Below, piece after piece: positions 36,048 through 43,887 of a DNA stretch of 64,000 nt. Origin of the DNA: Tunicatimonas pelagia (GTDB lineage: Bacteria > Bacteroidota > Bacteroidia > Cytophagales > Cyclobacteriaceae). The notes under the pieces were generated by a model. That model did not search any database. It was not told the origin of the DNA and was given only the letters and a program-made list of their open reading frames with translations. Position 1 is the stretch's first letter. Each line of letters opens with the position of its first letter. The position numbers and the translations under genes are program-made. Where the stretch lies: the NCBI RefSeq assembly GCF_030506325.1, contig NZ_CP120683.1:7107968-7171967 (forward strand), read 5' to 3'.

Positions 36048-37301
36048 CTACGTTTTTTGCTTTTTCTTTTCGGCTGCGGGGAATAAAATATTGTTGAGAA
36101 TGAGCCGATAGCCCGGTGAATTAGGGTGCAGTCGTAAGTCGGTGGGTTGCTCGCCGATGTTGTGCTGGTAATCTTCCGGATCGTGTCCGCCATAAAAAGT
36201 CCAGAACCCTCGTCCGTACTCACCGTGAATATATTTGGCTTCGTGGGCTTCACGGTTTTCACCCAACACAATTACGTTCGGGCGAAGATGCTCTTTGCGG
36301 AAAGCAGTGGTAGCCCCTAAAAACCCTTTCACCGTGGTTTCATGGTTTTGCGTAAGCATGGTAGGAATAGGATCCCACTTGGCTGAGAACTCAAAGAGAG
36401 AAAAATAATCTCGCTCCCTTGGTATAGGACGAGTACTTAAATTAATGTCGATAGATGAAAACTCAATCTCCCAAGGATTGGTAACTACTAAAAAATCTAC
36501 GAAAGCAAAAGTGTTTTGAAAATCAAGCTTTTGGTTGACCGAGCGATCGGCCGGATCACCATCGTACACTGCCGCGGCCATATCGGTTTCGGCGGTGGCT
36601 AGTGCAATATCGTAGGTATCGGTGGCCGAGCACATGGCAAACATATACCCGCCTTTTACTACAAACTTTTGAATTTTCTCAGCAACGGCTCGTTTCAGGT
36701 CAGAAACTTTGGTAAAGCCATGCTTATTGGCAATATCCTCACACTCCTGTCGCTGAGCTTGGTACCAAGGATGCATATGAAAAGCCATATGAAATTTACC
36801 ATATTGCCCAGTGAAATCTTCGTGGTGCAAGTGGAGCCAATCATACTGACTCAAATCTCCGTTCAGTACTTCTTCGTCGTACAGTTCTTGGTAGGGTATC
36901 TCGGCATACTTCAGAGCCAGTACCACCGCATCATCCCAGGGACTTTCACTCCGGGGCGTATACACGGCAATCTTTGGAAACTGTTCCAGTCGCATCAAAT
37001 CCTGATTAGAAGCCGGACTAGCAATTACTGCCGACATTTGATCGGCTTGAGTATCTGAAATTACTTCGTAGGTGATACCCCGAACAATTGCTTCATTCTC
37101 TATTGTACTATTATATTCGCACAGAAATGAGCCACCTCGGTAGTTGAGGAGCCAGTCAACCGGAACTTGCTGCTGCAAAATCCAGTACGTCAATCCATAA
37201 GCTTTCAGGTGATTGGCCTGCGTTCCATCCATCGGAATGTATAGCTTAGAAGCCGAGGCCCAAGAAGAAAGAAATAGCAACGCTATTGCCAGAAATCTCA
37301 T
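36048..37301 (-). CDS. Exported conserved Bacteroidota protein (often named asparagine synthetase B), 417 aa
   Basis: Signal peptide MRFLAIALLFLSSWASA, then a protein beginning KLYIPMDGTQANHLKAYGL. Conserved-looking blocks include NYRGGSFLCEY, YDWLHLHHEDFTGQYGKF, MFAMCSATDTYDIALA and a C-terminal RGFWTFYGGHDPEDYQH with HPNSPGYRLILNNILFP. Databases carry close relatives as 'asparagine synthetase B', but no glutaminase Cys-2 or ATP-pyrophosphatase P-loop is visible, and a secreted amidotransferase is implausible, so that name is probably a propagated error. The GGHDPEDY region recalls class I glutaminase-like lipoprotein families that lack catalytic residues. Function unknown. Confidence 0.7.
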   Translation of the reverse strand: MRFLAIALLFLSSWASASKLYIPMDGTQANHLKAYGLTYWILQQQVPVDWLLNYRGGSFLCEYNSTIENEAIVRGITYEVISDTQADQMSAVIASPASNQDLMRLEQFPKIAVYTPRSESPWDDAVVLALKYAEIPYQELYDEEVLNGDLSQYDWLHLHHEDFTGQYGKFHMAFHMHPWYQAQRQECEDIANKHGFTKVSDLKRAVAEKIQKFVVKGGYMFAMCSATDTYDIALATAETDMAAAVYDGDPADRSVNQKLDFQNTFAFVDFLVVTNPWEIEFSSIDINLSTRPIPRERDYFSLFEFSAKWDPIPTMLTQNHETTVKGFLGATTAFRKEHLRPNVIVLGENREAHEAKYIHGEYGRGFWTFYGGHDPEDYQHNIGEQPTDLRLHPNSPGYRLILNNILFPAAEKKKQKT

Positions 37302-37361
37302 CGTAAATAGGTTAGGTAGACATGTAAGATACGATGATTTGGGGAAATTAGCAACCTTGGT

Positions 37362-38645
37362 CTACTGCCCCAGCAGTATCCACTGCACCCCTATACCGAA
37401 TGTAATTGCCTTATAATCAAACGATAAAGACCCTTCCTCCACTGTTTCTTGAATGAAATCCGGATTCAGCTGATAACTGTTTTTCATCCAGCTCCCTTCT
37501 ATCAGTAACAGTGCTTTTTCACCTAGCGGAAACTTTACCTGTCCACCTAGTGAGTATAGCGACCGATTTTGAAAAATCTCGTTGTAAGTAAGCTCCTCAT
37601 TCAAGTTTACTCCAATATTGGTTACGAAAACTTCATCTGACCGAAAGCGGTAAGTGCCGTAGCGGATAACCGGAGCTAAGTAGATGTTATTGTATACTCG
37701 GAAATCATACGATAGTTCGGCACCATATATAATACGGCGACGGGGCCAGTTGCCAAAACCGTAGTCAATTGATCGAACTCCACCCTCAAATGTGTAGCGT
37801 TCGGTTTGGCCGATTTGATTACCCTCCGTTTGGATGAAACCTCCAACGTTTAAATTGTACAGTGCGTACGTTAGGCTCACCCCAAACTGACTAATTGCAT
37901 CTAAAGATGCAGCGATCTCGCGGGAGAGCGATGGGGTTTGATAGGTAATAGTATGATCGCCTTGACCAAAATTTGCCCGCAGTTGCAGAGACAATCTCCC
38001 GTGGCGGTTCAACATGGGGTAATAGAAGTTGTTAACTACCGATGACTTGCCTACTTTAATTCCGTAGCGAGCCAGAAAAGCGGGCATAAGTGCCAAATCA
38101 TACATATAAAACGAGCGTACGTCCGCATCAGTTTCCCGCCTTATCTCAACTTTTTTGATCCCTTGTTTTGTCTTAAAAACGTAGGGTCGCCCCTCATCAG
38201 CAAAGGAATAGTCATTGTCTGAGTCAAAGTGGTAGGCCAGTTTTGCCCCCTGGTTCTCAATAACGGCAACATTAATAATATAGTCATCAACCTCAGAATT
38301 GCTCGACGGAACGGCTACCATCATTATCAGCGTATCCTGAGCCAAGGGCATCTCCGGAAGCTGAATGGTCATGGTGTAATCCTCAAAAACATCTGAATTG
38401 AGGCGAGCCTGATTGATCGCTTGAGTAGACAGTGTATCACTCTGATATTTGAACACTGCGGTAGGTAACGACCCGATACTATTTTGCTCTTCTAGCTCCT
38501 GATTATTCTCCAGGTACTGCTGGAAATGAGTAATATCTATTCGGTTAGCATTATTATCATAGATAGGTAGTTCCTGAGCCCATAAAGGTGCTACTGAGCT
38601 AAACAATAGTAAGGTGGTTAGCCAGGTTGTGTATACTTGCTTCAT
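37362..38645 (-). CDS. Outer-membrane beta-barrel protein of unknown function, 427 aa
   Basis: Start ATG 38645 gives a signal peptide (MKQVYTTWLTTLLLFSSVAP, cleaved at WAQ). Longer frames begin inside a duplicated pseudogene and are rejected. Residues about 30-190 form a soluble N-terminal domain. From about 200 the sequence alternates polar and aromatic/hydrophobic residues in strands of about 10 (GRLSLQLRANFGQ, NNIYLAPVIRYGTYRF) and ends with the beta-signal-like AITFGIGVQWILLGQ. It fits an outer-membrane barrel of 12 or so strands. No specific family is recognised. Confidence 0.7.
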   Translation of the reverse strand: MKQVYTTWLTTLLLFSSVAPLWAQELPIYDNNANRIDITHFQQYLENNQELEEQNSIGSLPTAVFKYQSDTLSTQAINQARLNSDVFEDYTMTIQLPEMPLAQDTLIMMVAVPSSNSEVDDYIINVAVIENQGAKLAYHFDSDNDYSFADEGRPYVFKTKQGIKKVEIRRETDADVRSFYMYDLALMPAFLARYGIKVGKSSVVNNFYYPMLNRHGRLSLQLRANFGQGDHTITYQTPSLSREIAASLDAISQFGVSLTYALYNLNVGGFIQTEGNQIGQTERYTFEGGVRSIDYGFGNWPRRRIIYGAELSYDFRVYNNIYLAPVIRYGTYRFRSDEVFVTNIGVNLNEELTYNEIFQNRSLYSLGGQVKFPLGEKALLLIEGSWMKNSYQLNPDFIQETVEEGSLSFDYKAITFGIGVQWILLGQ

Positions 38646-38664
38646 AAGAAATTTTAGCTGGTTG

Positions 38665-38985
38665 GTTCTTGAGTCAACTTCCCATTGACCAGCCAAAGAT
38701 ACGAAGCAGATTTTCATTCTTCAACGCATCGGGTAACCCATTTTGGGGGAAATTTTGGTGAAAAACAGGACAGACGAAACATTTTATCGCTAGAGTACTA
38801 CCGATATTGGCCGGAAATCCATCGTAGCTGGATACGGCCCATTGTGTACCATAGCGTGGCAAACCTCTACTCCGGTAAGAAATCCATTGACCAGCAATCG
38901 CCCGCAACTTTCCGTTCCAATATGGCAATCAGATCGGCATACTCGGTCAGATCATTTTCAGTGGCGTGCAGCGTAGTAGTGCTGA
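38665..38985 (-). pseudogene. duplicated, decayed 3' fragment of the ketoglutarate semialdehyde dehydrogenase gene
   Basis: About 320 nt match 39790-40110, the last third of the intact aldehyde dehydrogenase gene, at clearly related but diverged level. Shared runs include TACCATAGCGTGGCAAACCT and GGCAATCAGATCGGCATACT. Small indels break the frame, giving stops within what corresponds to the C-terminal catalytic lobe. Similarity stops abruptly near 38985. The fragment lies in the same orientation as its parent, with the 39124 gene between the two copies, consistent with a local tandem duplication followed by decay. Confidence 0.85.
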
Positions 38986-39123
38986 ACTCATAAACCGTGT
39001 TTTTCTACGAAGACAGTCTATTCGGCATCGGTCACCCCAACCAACTCCTCCAATGATCTAGAATCGGTACACTTAAGTCTTACCCAAAAAAGTTCTACCC
39101 AGATCGCTTCGGTTCCAGATGCA

Positions 39124-39720
39124 ATGACTTCTTCTAACGATACCTACGCTCAGCGAGCGGTGGGGTACGTAAAGTTAGTGAACCAAATTGGTAGCTACTT
39201 TAACTACTTTCAGCCACCTACGGGGGCGACTAGATCTTCTCAACCTATTACGGTGGCCAACGGTAGAATTGAGGCTACTCAGAAACAATATCTAACGTAT
39301 ACCTGGACTGACCAGCAGACCACAATTGCTTACCAAATATCTGAAGAAGGTGATAAATACGTATGGGAAATTTTCTTGAAACAAGGTGAAGGTGATTTTC
39401 AACGATTTATCTACGCGGAAGAAAGCAAAGTTGCCCGAATTGGCAAGATGGATGTATATAACTATTTTGCTGGTCAGGGAAATGATCTACTGATGAAGTA
39501 TGCTTGGGAAGAAAAAGAGGATGAGTCGTTCATTCTAACTGGAATAGTTCCGAGCGGAGATCTTACTTACGTAATCACCGTAAACCCAGATGCTTCAGGC
39601 TCAGCCAAATACACATTTGCTCAAGACAAGTACGAAATCCAGTGGGATGCTGCCGGAAACGGTAATTGGGCTTTCTATTCGGAAGGTTCAGTAGTAACTA
39701 GTGGTGATTGGAGCGTATAA
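39124..39720 (+). CDS. Unknown beta-rich protein, probably N-terminally truncated lipoprotein, 198 aa
   Basis: The frame is open from about 38994 but has no ATG until 39124 (MTSSNDTYAQRAVGYVKL). The upstream codons (for example VTPTNSSNDLESV) read like the low-complexity linker after a lipoprotein signal, yet no signal peptide exists, because the frame begins at the junction with the duplicated dehydrogenase fragment. The body is rich in predicted strands (YLTYTWTDQQTTIAYQI, KYEIQWDAAGNGNWAFY). I recognise no domain. It may be expressed as a cytosolic remnant or be dead. A perfect terminator follows, so the 3' end is intact. Confidence 0.6.
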   Translation: MTSSNDTYAQRAVGYVKLVNQIGSYFNYFQPPTGATRSSQPITVANGRIEATQKQYLTYTWTDQQTTIAYQISEEGDKYVWEIFLKQGEGDFQRFIYAEESKVARIGKMDVYNYFAGQGNDLLMKYAWEEKEDESFILTGIVPSGDLTYVITVNPDASGSAKYTFAQDKYEIQWDAAGNGNWAFYSEGSVVTSGDWSV

Positions 39721-39742
39721 ACGGAGTTTCACTACTGATAAT

Positions 39743-39776
39743 AGCGGCTACCTAAACCGGGTAGCCGCTTTTTTTA
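39743..39776 (+). terminator. intrinsic terminator of the 39124 gene
   Basis: AGCGGCTACC (39743-39752) pairs perfectly with GGTAGCCGCT (39760-39769) around a 7-nt loop and runs into seven T. It also lies 7 nt past the end of the convergent dehydrogenase gene. Confidence 0.88.
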
Positions 39777-39782
39777 TCTCCA

Positions 39783-41369
39783 CTATACTTGATCTTGGGT
39801 AAGCTTCCCGTTGACTAGTCTAAAAATACTTAGTGGATTCTCGCTCTTCAACGCATCGGGTAACCCTCGCTGCGGAAAATTTTGGTAGGAGATAGGCCGA
39901 GTAAAGCGTTTTATCGCTAGCGTTCCTACCGATGTTGACCGAGAATCAGTGGTTGCCGGATACGGTCCACCGTGTACCATAGCGTGGCAAACCTCTACTC
40001 CGGTAGGAAATCCATTGACCAGCAGTCGCCCGACTTTTCGTTCTAATATGGCAATCAGATCGGCATACTCGGTCAGATCATTTTCGGTGGCGTGCAGTGT
40101 AGCAGTTAGATGCCCCTCGAGATTTTTTGCTACCTCTAACATTTCATCCTTTGACTGAGCGGCTACGTGCAGACTCGACGGCCCAAACACTTCTTCAGAC
40201 AAGTCAGGTTGCGCCAGAAAATTTTGAGCACTTGTACTGAAAATAATTCCATCCGCCGATGTAGCAGCTTCAGAACTTTGACTTTTAGCTACCGTAGCTA
40301 CGTTAGCAGCTTGTCCCATTTGCTCGGCACTTTTTTGGTAGACTTCACTGATTCGGTCAGTTAGCATAGCGTCGGTTGTTACTGCACTCAGCGCCTGTTT
40401 GGCTCGCTCTAAGAACTGAGCACTTTCGTCAGATTGTTGAGTAACTAGCACTCCCGGATTCGTACAGAACTGCCCTACTCCCAGGGTTAATGAACCTACC
40501 CAGCCTTCGGCGATTTTATCCCGCTGCTGCTTCAACGCTTCGGGCAACACAAACACTGGATTGATACTGCCCATTTCGGCGTAGACCGGAATGGGTTCAT
40601 CGCGCTGATTAGCCGTATCAAATATAGCTTTCCCGCCTCGGAACGAACCGGTAAACCCAATAGCTTTAATAAGCGGATGCTGCACAATGCCCATGCCGAC
40701 TTCTACCGATTGCCCTTGCACTAGAGAAAATGTTCCGGCAGGCATACCACTAGCTTCCACCGCTGTAGCTATTGCTCTCCCCACTAGTTCAGACGTACCC
40801 GGATGCGCCGGGTGGCCTTTTACGACTATTGTACAACCCGCCGCTAAGGCTGAAGCCGTATCTCCTCCGGCTACTGAAAAGGCTAACGGAAAGTTACTAG
40901 CACCAAACACTCCTACGGGTCCCAAAGCAATTTGCATCTGCCGAATATCGGGTTTGGGGATCGGTTGACGGTCGGGAATAGCGGTATCAATTCGGGCATC
41001 TACCCAGGTACCATCGCGTAGCAGCTCGGCAAATAGTTTAAGTTGATTAACCGTGCGCCCCCGCTCACCCTGAAGCCGTCCCATTGGTAAGCCCGTTTCC
41101 TGATGACAGCGTTCTAACAAGGTATCGCCCAAGTTCATAATTTCCTCACCAATTCTATCCAGAAAATCAGCTCGCTCCTGATCTGATTTTTTCCGATAAA
41201 CCACAAACGCTTCCTCCGCCACTTTCACCGCTTGATCTATTTCCTCAGCTGTTGCTTCAAAGAATTCAGTAGGCAGCTTTTCTCCGTTAGCTGGGTTTTT
41301 CGCTTGAAAAGAGCTATTTTCTGATTTTAAAAAATTATTTGCAATAATCTGATCTCCAGTAATTTGCAT
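39783..41369 (-). CDS. 2,5-dioxovalerate (alpha-ketoglutarate semialdehyde) dehydrogenase, 528 aa
   Basis: An NAD(P)+-dependent aldehyde dehydrogenase of the KGSADH type. Visible motifs: GPVGVFGASNFPLAFSVAGG (cofactor/oxyanion region), GFTGSFRGG, the general-base Glu in YAEMGSINPVFVLP and the nucleophile Cys in LGVGQFCTNPG. It oxidises 2-oxoglutarate semialdehyde to 2-oxoglutarate. Next to the KdaD-like dehydratase (42181-43017) and pentonate dehydratase (43888-45609), this completes the lower Weimberg pathway. A decayed duplicate of its 3' third lies at 38665-38985. The C terminus (LVNGKLTQDQV) extends normally past the catalytic lobe. Confidence 0.88.
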   Translation of the reverse strand: MQITGDQIIANNFLKSENSSFQAKNPANGEKLPTEFFEATAEEIDQAVKVAEEAFVVYRKKSDQERADFLDRIGEEIMNLGDTLLERCHQETGLPMGRLQGERGRTVNQLKLFAELLRDGTWVDARIDTAIPDRQPIPKPDIRQMQIALGPVGVFGASNFPLAFSVAGGDTASALAAGCTIVVKGHPAHPGTSELVGRAIATAVEASGMPAGTFSLVQGQSVEVGMGIVQHPLIKAIGFTGSFRGGKAIFDTANQRDEPIPVYAEMGSINPVFVLPEALKQQRDKIAEGWVGSLTLGVGQFCTNPGVLVTQQSDESAQFLERAKQALSAVTTDAMLTDRISEVYQKSAEQMGQAANVATVAKSQSSEAATSADGIIFSTSAQNFLAQPDLSEEVFGPSSLHVAAQSKDEMLEVAKNLEGHLTATLHATENDLTEYADLIAILERKVGRLLVNGFPTGVEVCHAMVHGGPYPATTDSRSTSVGTLAIKRFTRPISYQNFPQRGLPDALKSENPLSIFRLVNGKLTQDQV

Positions 41370-41432
41370 AGTATTTATTCAAGTAATGATTTAAAAAATA
41401 TTCTACAATCTAGTTCTGTATTATTTCTTTTT

Positions 41433-41902
41433 TCACTTCTCGTAAGTCTCTATAATTTGCTGAACTAACCCCTCAGACTTTCTAAACTCTACTTGCTTTA
41501 ACTTATCTATTTCATCTTTTAAAGAACTCAACTGCCCATTCACTCTCGCTCGGATTAGTACACCCAATGTACCAGTAACTGTCAACCCCAAACCTTTTGC
41601 TACTCGCCTCCCTTTCTTCTCATCAATTAATAGTAAAGCTCCCGTATGTTCTAATTCTAGGGCAATTGAGCTTGCTTCTCCTTTATCTAAATCTAGCTCT
41701 AGGATTCGTTGTCGTTCACTATCTTTGATTTCTTTCACCTGAATCCATTCAGGCAAATCATCCCTAAATTCTTAGCGTACTTCTTTGGTGATTGATATTT
41801 TAGAGAAGATGTCTTTCAGAAGATGAAGACGGTCTATTTTTGAAAGAACGATCAAGCAGCCGCGTGGCGTCCACTGGTATCAGCAATAACCAGATCAGAC
41901 AT
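41433..41902 (-). pseudogene. DUF3368 PIN-like toxin gene, broken by 14-nt insertion and nonsense codon
   Basis: Reading from ATG 41902 the frame encodes MSDLVIADTS and then shifts. Removing 14 nt (41859-41872, GC-rich on both strands) restores CLIVLSKIDRLHLLKDIFSK then ISITKEVR, exactly the family's N-terminal pattern with D-T-S-C-L-I. A TAA (41772-41774) then replaces a Glu codon, after which the frame continues intact (DDLPEWIQVKEI... GEASSIALELEHTGALLLIDEKKGRR) to 41433. DUF3368 proteins are PIN-like toxins. The 107-codon downstream frame alone lacks the first catalytic Asp, so it should be inactive. Confidence 0.8.
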
Positions 41903-42122
41903 TTTCTAGATCCTTCTGGAGCTCTTCAAAATCATAGCCAAAAACTGAAACTCCATATTTCCCCAGTAGCTCAATGAAAGTTCGTTTGGATACGCCTACC
42001 ATATCAGCAGCTTGCCCAGATGTCAATTTACCATCTTCATAGAGTTTAGTAGCTATAATCATTTCTACATCAAATTTACTTAGTTGTAGGCTATCAGGTA
42101 CTTTCAATGTTATCGTGCTCAT
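41895..42122 (-). CDS. UPF0175-family antitoxin, 75 aa
   Basis: A small helix-turn-helix-like protein: a beta/helix N terminus (STITLKVPDSLQL), then KLYEDGKLTSGQAADMVGVS and KRTFIELLGKYGVSVFGYD, the UPF0175 core. UPF0175 proteins are usual partners of DUF3368 toxins. The toxin frame starts inside its last codons (8-nt overlap), so the pair was translationally coupled. The antitoxin is intact while the toxin is broken, a common end state of toxin-antitoxin decay. Confidence 0.85.
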   Translation of the reverse strand: MSTITLKVPDSLQLSKFDVEMIIATKLYEDGKLTSGQAADMVGVSKRTFIELLGKYGVSVFGYDFEELQKDLENV

Positions 42123-42180
42123 CTCAATTATAGTCTTTTGCTAGCTAATTTTACGAGGTTCCTTACAATTTTGATTCCAT

Positions 42181-43017
42181 CTACTCAACTGTATTCGTTA
42201 ACGTACCAATCGGTTCAATGGTGATATTGATTTCATCGCCCGATTGTAAAGTGAAATCACCTTCGGGGATAATTCCGGTTCCGGTCATCAGGTAGCAGCC
42301 ATTTGGATAGTCCATCTCGCGGTAAAGGTAACTGACCAGATCAGTAAACTTGCGTTTTATTTGATTTACCTGGGTTTCCCCCCGAAAGGTCACTGCCTCA
42401 CCCCGCCGGATGGTCAGGTGAATTTCAGCATCTTGGGAAAAGGGCTGGTCAGTGATATACAAACCAGGGCCGATAGCGCAACTTCCCCAGTAGCTTTTCG
42501 CCTGAGGCAAGTACAACGGGTTCTCTCCCTCAATACTACGCGAACTCATATCGTTACCAATGGTATAGCCCTGAATATTTCCTTGGGAATTTATGAAGAG
42601 GGTAAGTTCCGGTTCGGGTACATCCCAGGTAGAATCCTCTCTAATTCGTACGTTAGCTCCGTGACCAACTGTGCGGGCAGCAGTAGCTTTAAAGAATAAT
42701 TCGGGTCGGTCAGCTTCGTACACCCGGTCGTAGAAGCTACCGCCACCTGCCTCCTTCGCTTCTTCCATCCGAGCATCCCGACTGCGATAGTAAGTCACTC
42801 CCGAAGCCCACACCTCCTGATTACCTATGGGCGGTAAAAGATCACTACGCAATAATTCTGCTCCATCTTTCAGCTCTTCCCAGCTAGTATATTGTTGACT
42901 AATTTTCTCAAATAGATTATCCTGATTAACCAGTTCGTCCCAATCCTGGTCAGTGTGTAAAAAATAACGATCCTCATAATAAAGTAAAAGACCGCTGGGG
43001 GTTCGATACAGTTTCAT
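42181..43017 (-). CDS. Fumarylacetoacetate-hydrolase-family protein, likely 2-dehydro-3-deoxy-pentonate dehydratase (KdaD type), 278 aa
   Basis: The FAH-fold C-terminal domain spans about 95-275, with metal-binding acidic residues in [14 protein letters not shown], then [18 protein letters not shown], a [11 protein letters not shown] segment and [13 protein letters not shown]. Length and N-terminal region match 2-keto-3-deoxy-D-arabinonate dehydratases rather than true fumarylacetoacetases. Neighbouring KGSADH and IlvD/Edd-type pentonate dehydratase support the reaction 2-keto-3-deoxypentonate to 2-oxoglutarate semialdehyde. The sugar stereochemistry cannot be read. A 16-bp palindrome lies 83 nt upstream. 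Confidence 0.82.
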   Translation of the reverse strand: MKLYRTPSGLLLYYEDRYFLHTDQDWDELVNQDNLFEKISQQYTSWEELKDGAELLRSDLLPPIGNQEVWASGVTYYRSRDARMEEAKEAGGGSFYDRVYEADRPELFFKATAARTVGHGANVRIREDSTWDVPEPELTLFINSQGNIQGYTIGNDMSSRSIEGENPLYLPQAKSYWGSCAIGPGLYITDQPFSQDAEIHLTIRRGEAVTFRGETQVNQIKRKFTDLVSYLYREMDYPNGCYLMTGTGIIPEGDFTLQSGDEINITIEPIGTLTNTVE

Positions 43018-43099
43018 AGGTTATTAGTAGATTCAGGGTGTTACTACAAAAGTAAATTTATCGGCGAGGATAACAAATCAGCCATTATCCTTATTAACT

Positions 43100-43115
43100 T
43101 ACTTTTCGAAAAGTA
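43100..43115. promoter_or_regulatory. 16-bp perfect palindrome with central CG, candidate repressor operator
   Basis: TACTTTTCGAAAAGTA is fully self-complementary and sits between the divergent KdaD-like and deformylase-like genes, 12 nt before the latter's ATG. A perfect palindrome centred on CG is the usual form of LacI-family operators, a family that often controls sugar-acid catabolism. No LacI gene is in the window. Confidence 0.5.
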
Positions 43116-43127
43116 TTATTTTTGTTG

Positions 43128-43616
43128 ATGAAACACCTGGATAATCTGCTGTTGTTAGGCGACCCTCGCCTATATCAAGTTTGCGAACCCGTTACTGAAG
43201 ATGACAAACCGTTTATCAATAAGTGGGTGCGCGACTTACACAACGTGATGGAAGAAATTCGGGCGAAGTACAATTTTGGGAGGGGCATTGCTGCGCCGCA
43301 GTTAGGCATTATGAAACGGCTATTTTACCTGAATGTAACTGAGCCTCAAGTCATCATCAACCCAGAAGTTACCTGGACAAGCGATGAGCAGTTTACCCTT
43401 TGGGACGACTGTATGAGCTTCCCTAATCTTTTGGTTCAAGTGAGCCGCTACAAATCTCTGAAATTAAATTATTTAAATAAAGAGTTTAAGCCCCAAGAAT
43501 GGCTGATCGAGGAACCTGAAATAGCTGAGTTAGTCCAGCACGAACATGATCATTTGAACGGAGTACTCTGCACTATGCGGGCGATTGATGATAAGTCTTT
43601 TCAGTGGCGCAGATAA
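43128..43616 (+). CDS. Peptide deformylase-like protein, atypical, 162 aa
   Basis: Start ATG 43128 (MKHLDNLLLLGDPRLYQVCEPV). Deformylase motif 1 is present (GIAAPQLG) and motif 3 is intact (ELVQHEHDHLNG, HEXXH type). Motif 2, normally E-G-C-L-S, reads DDCMSFP: the metal-binding Cys is kept but Glu-Gly is Asp-Asp. Metal ligands are therefore complete. The altered motif and the setting beside pentonate genes suggest a paralogue rather than the housekeeping enzyme. Could still remove N-formyl groups, or act on other substrates. Confidence 0.75.
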   Translation: MKHLDNLLLLGDPRLYQVCEPVTEDDKPFINKWVRDLHNVMEEIRAKYNFGRGIAAPQLGIMKRLFYLNVTEPQVIINPEVTWTSDEQFTLWDDCMSFPNLLVQVSRYKSLKLNYLNKEFKPQEWLIEEPEIAELVQHEHDHLNGVLCTMRAIDDKSFQWRR

Positions 43617-43887
43617 TTTATCTGCCTCTCTATTTTACGCAGCCTACTAATTTCACCCGGTTATTACACAATTGAAATTCCAGATTTGGTTGAATTATAA
43701 AGTCTTTGTTGAAAGTGTTCGGTAAAAAAGGGGGCTCTTCGTCCCAGCAAATTCCCTAATTAATTTATTTTTTATGTTTTCTTGTACAACACTGACAGCC
43801 ACAATATACAATAACTATCCCACCCTTTGCAAAATCACCTAACAACCCGCATATTGGAAACCGAAACAAAATCTAACTACTCAATAC

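Noticed and set aside
43117..43124. TATTTTTG matching the TAnnTTTG -7 consensus before the deformylase-like gene
   Set aside because: It ends only 3 nt before the ATG, so transcription would start inside the coding region.
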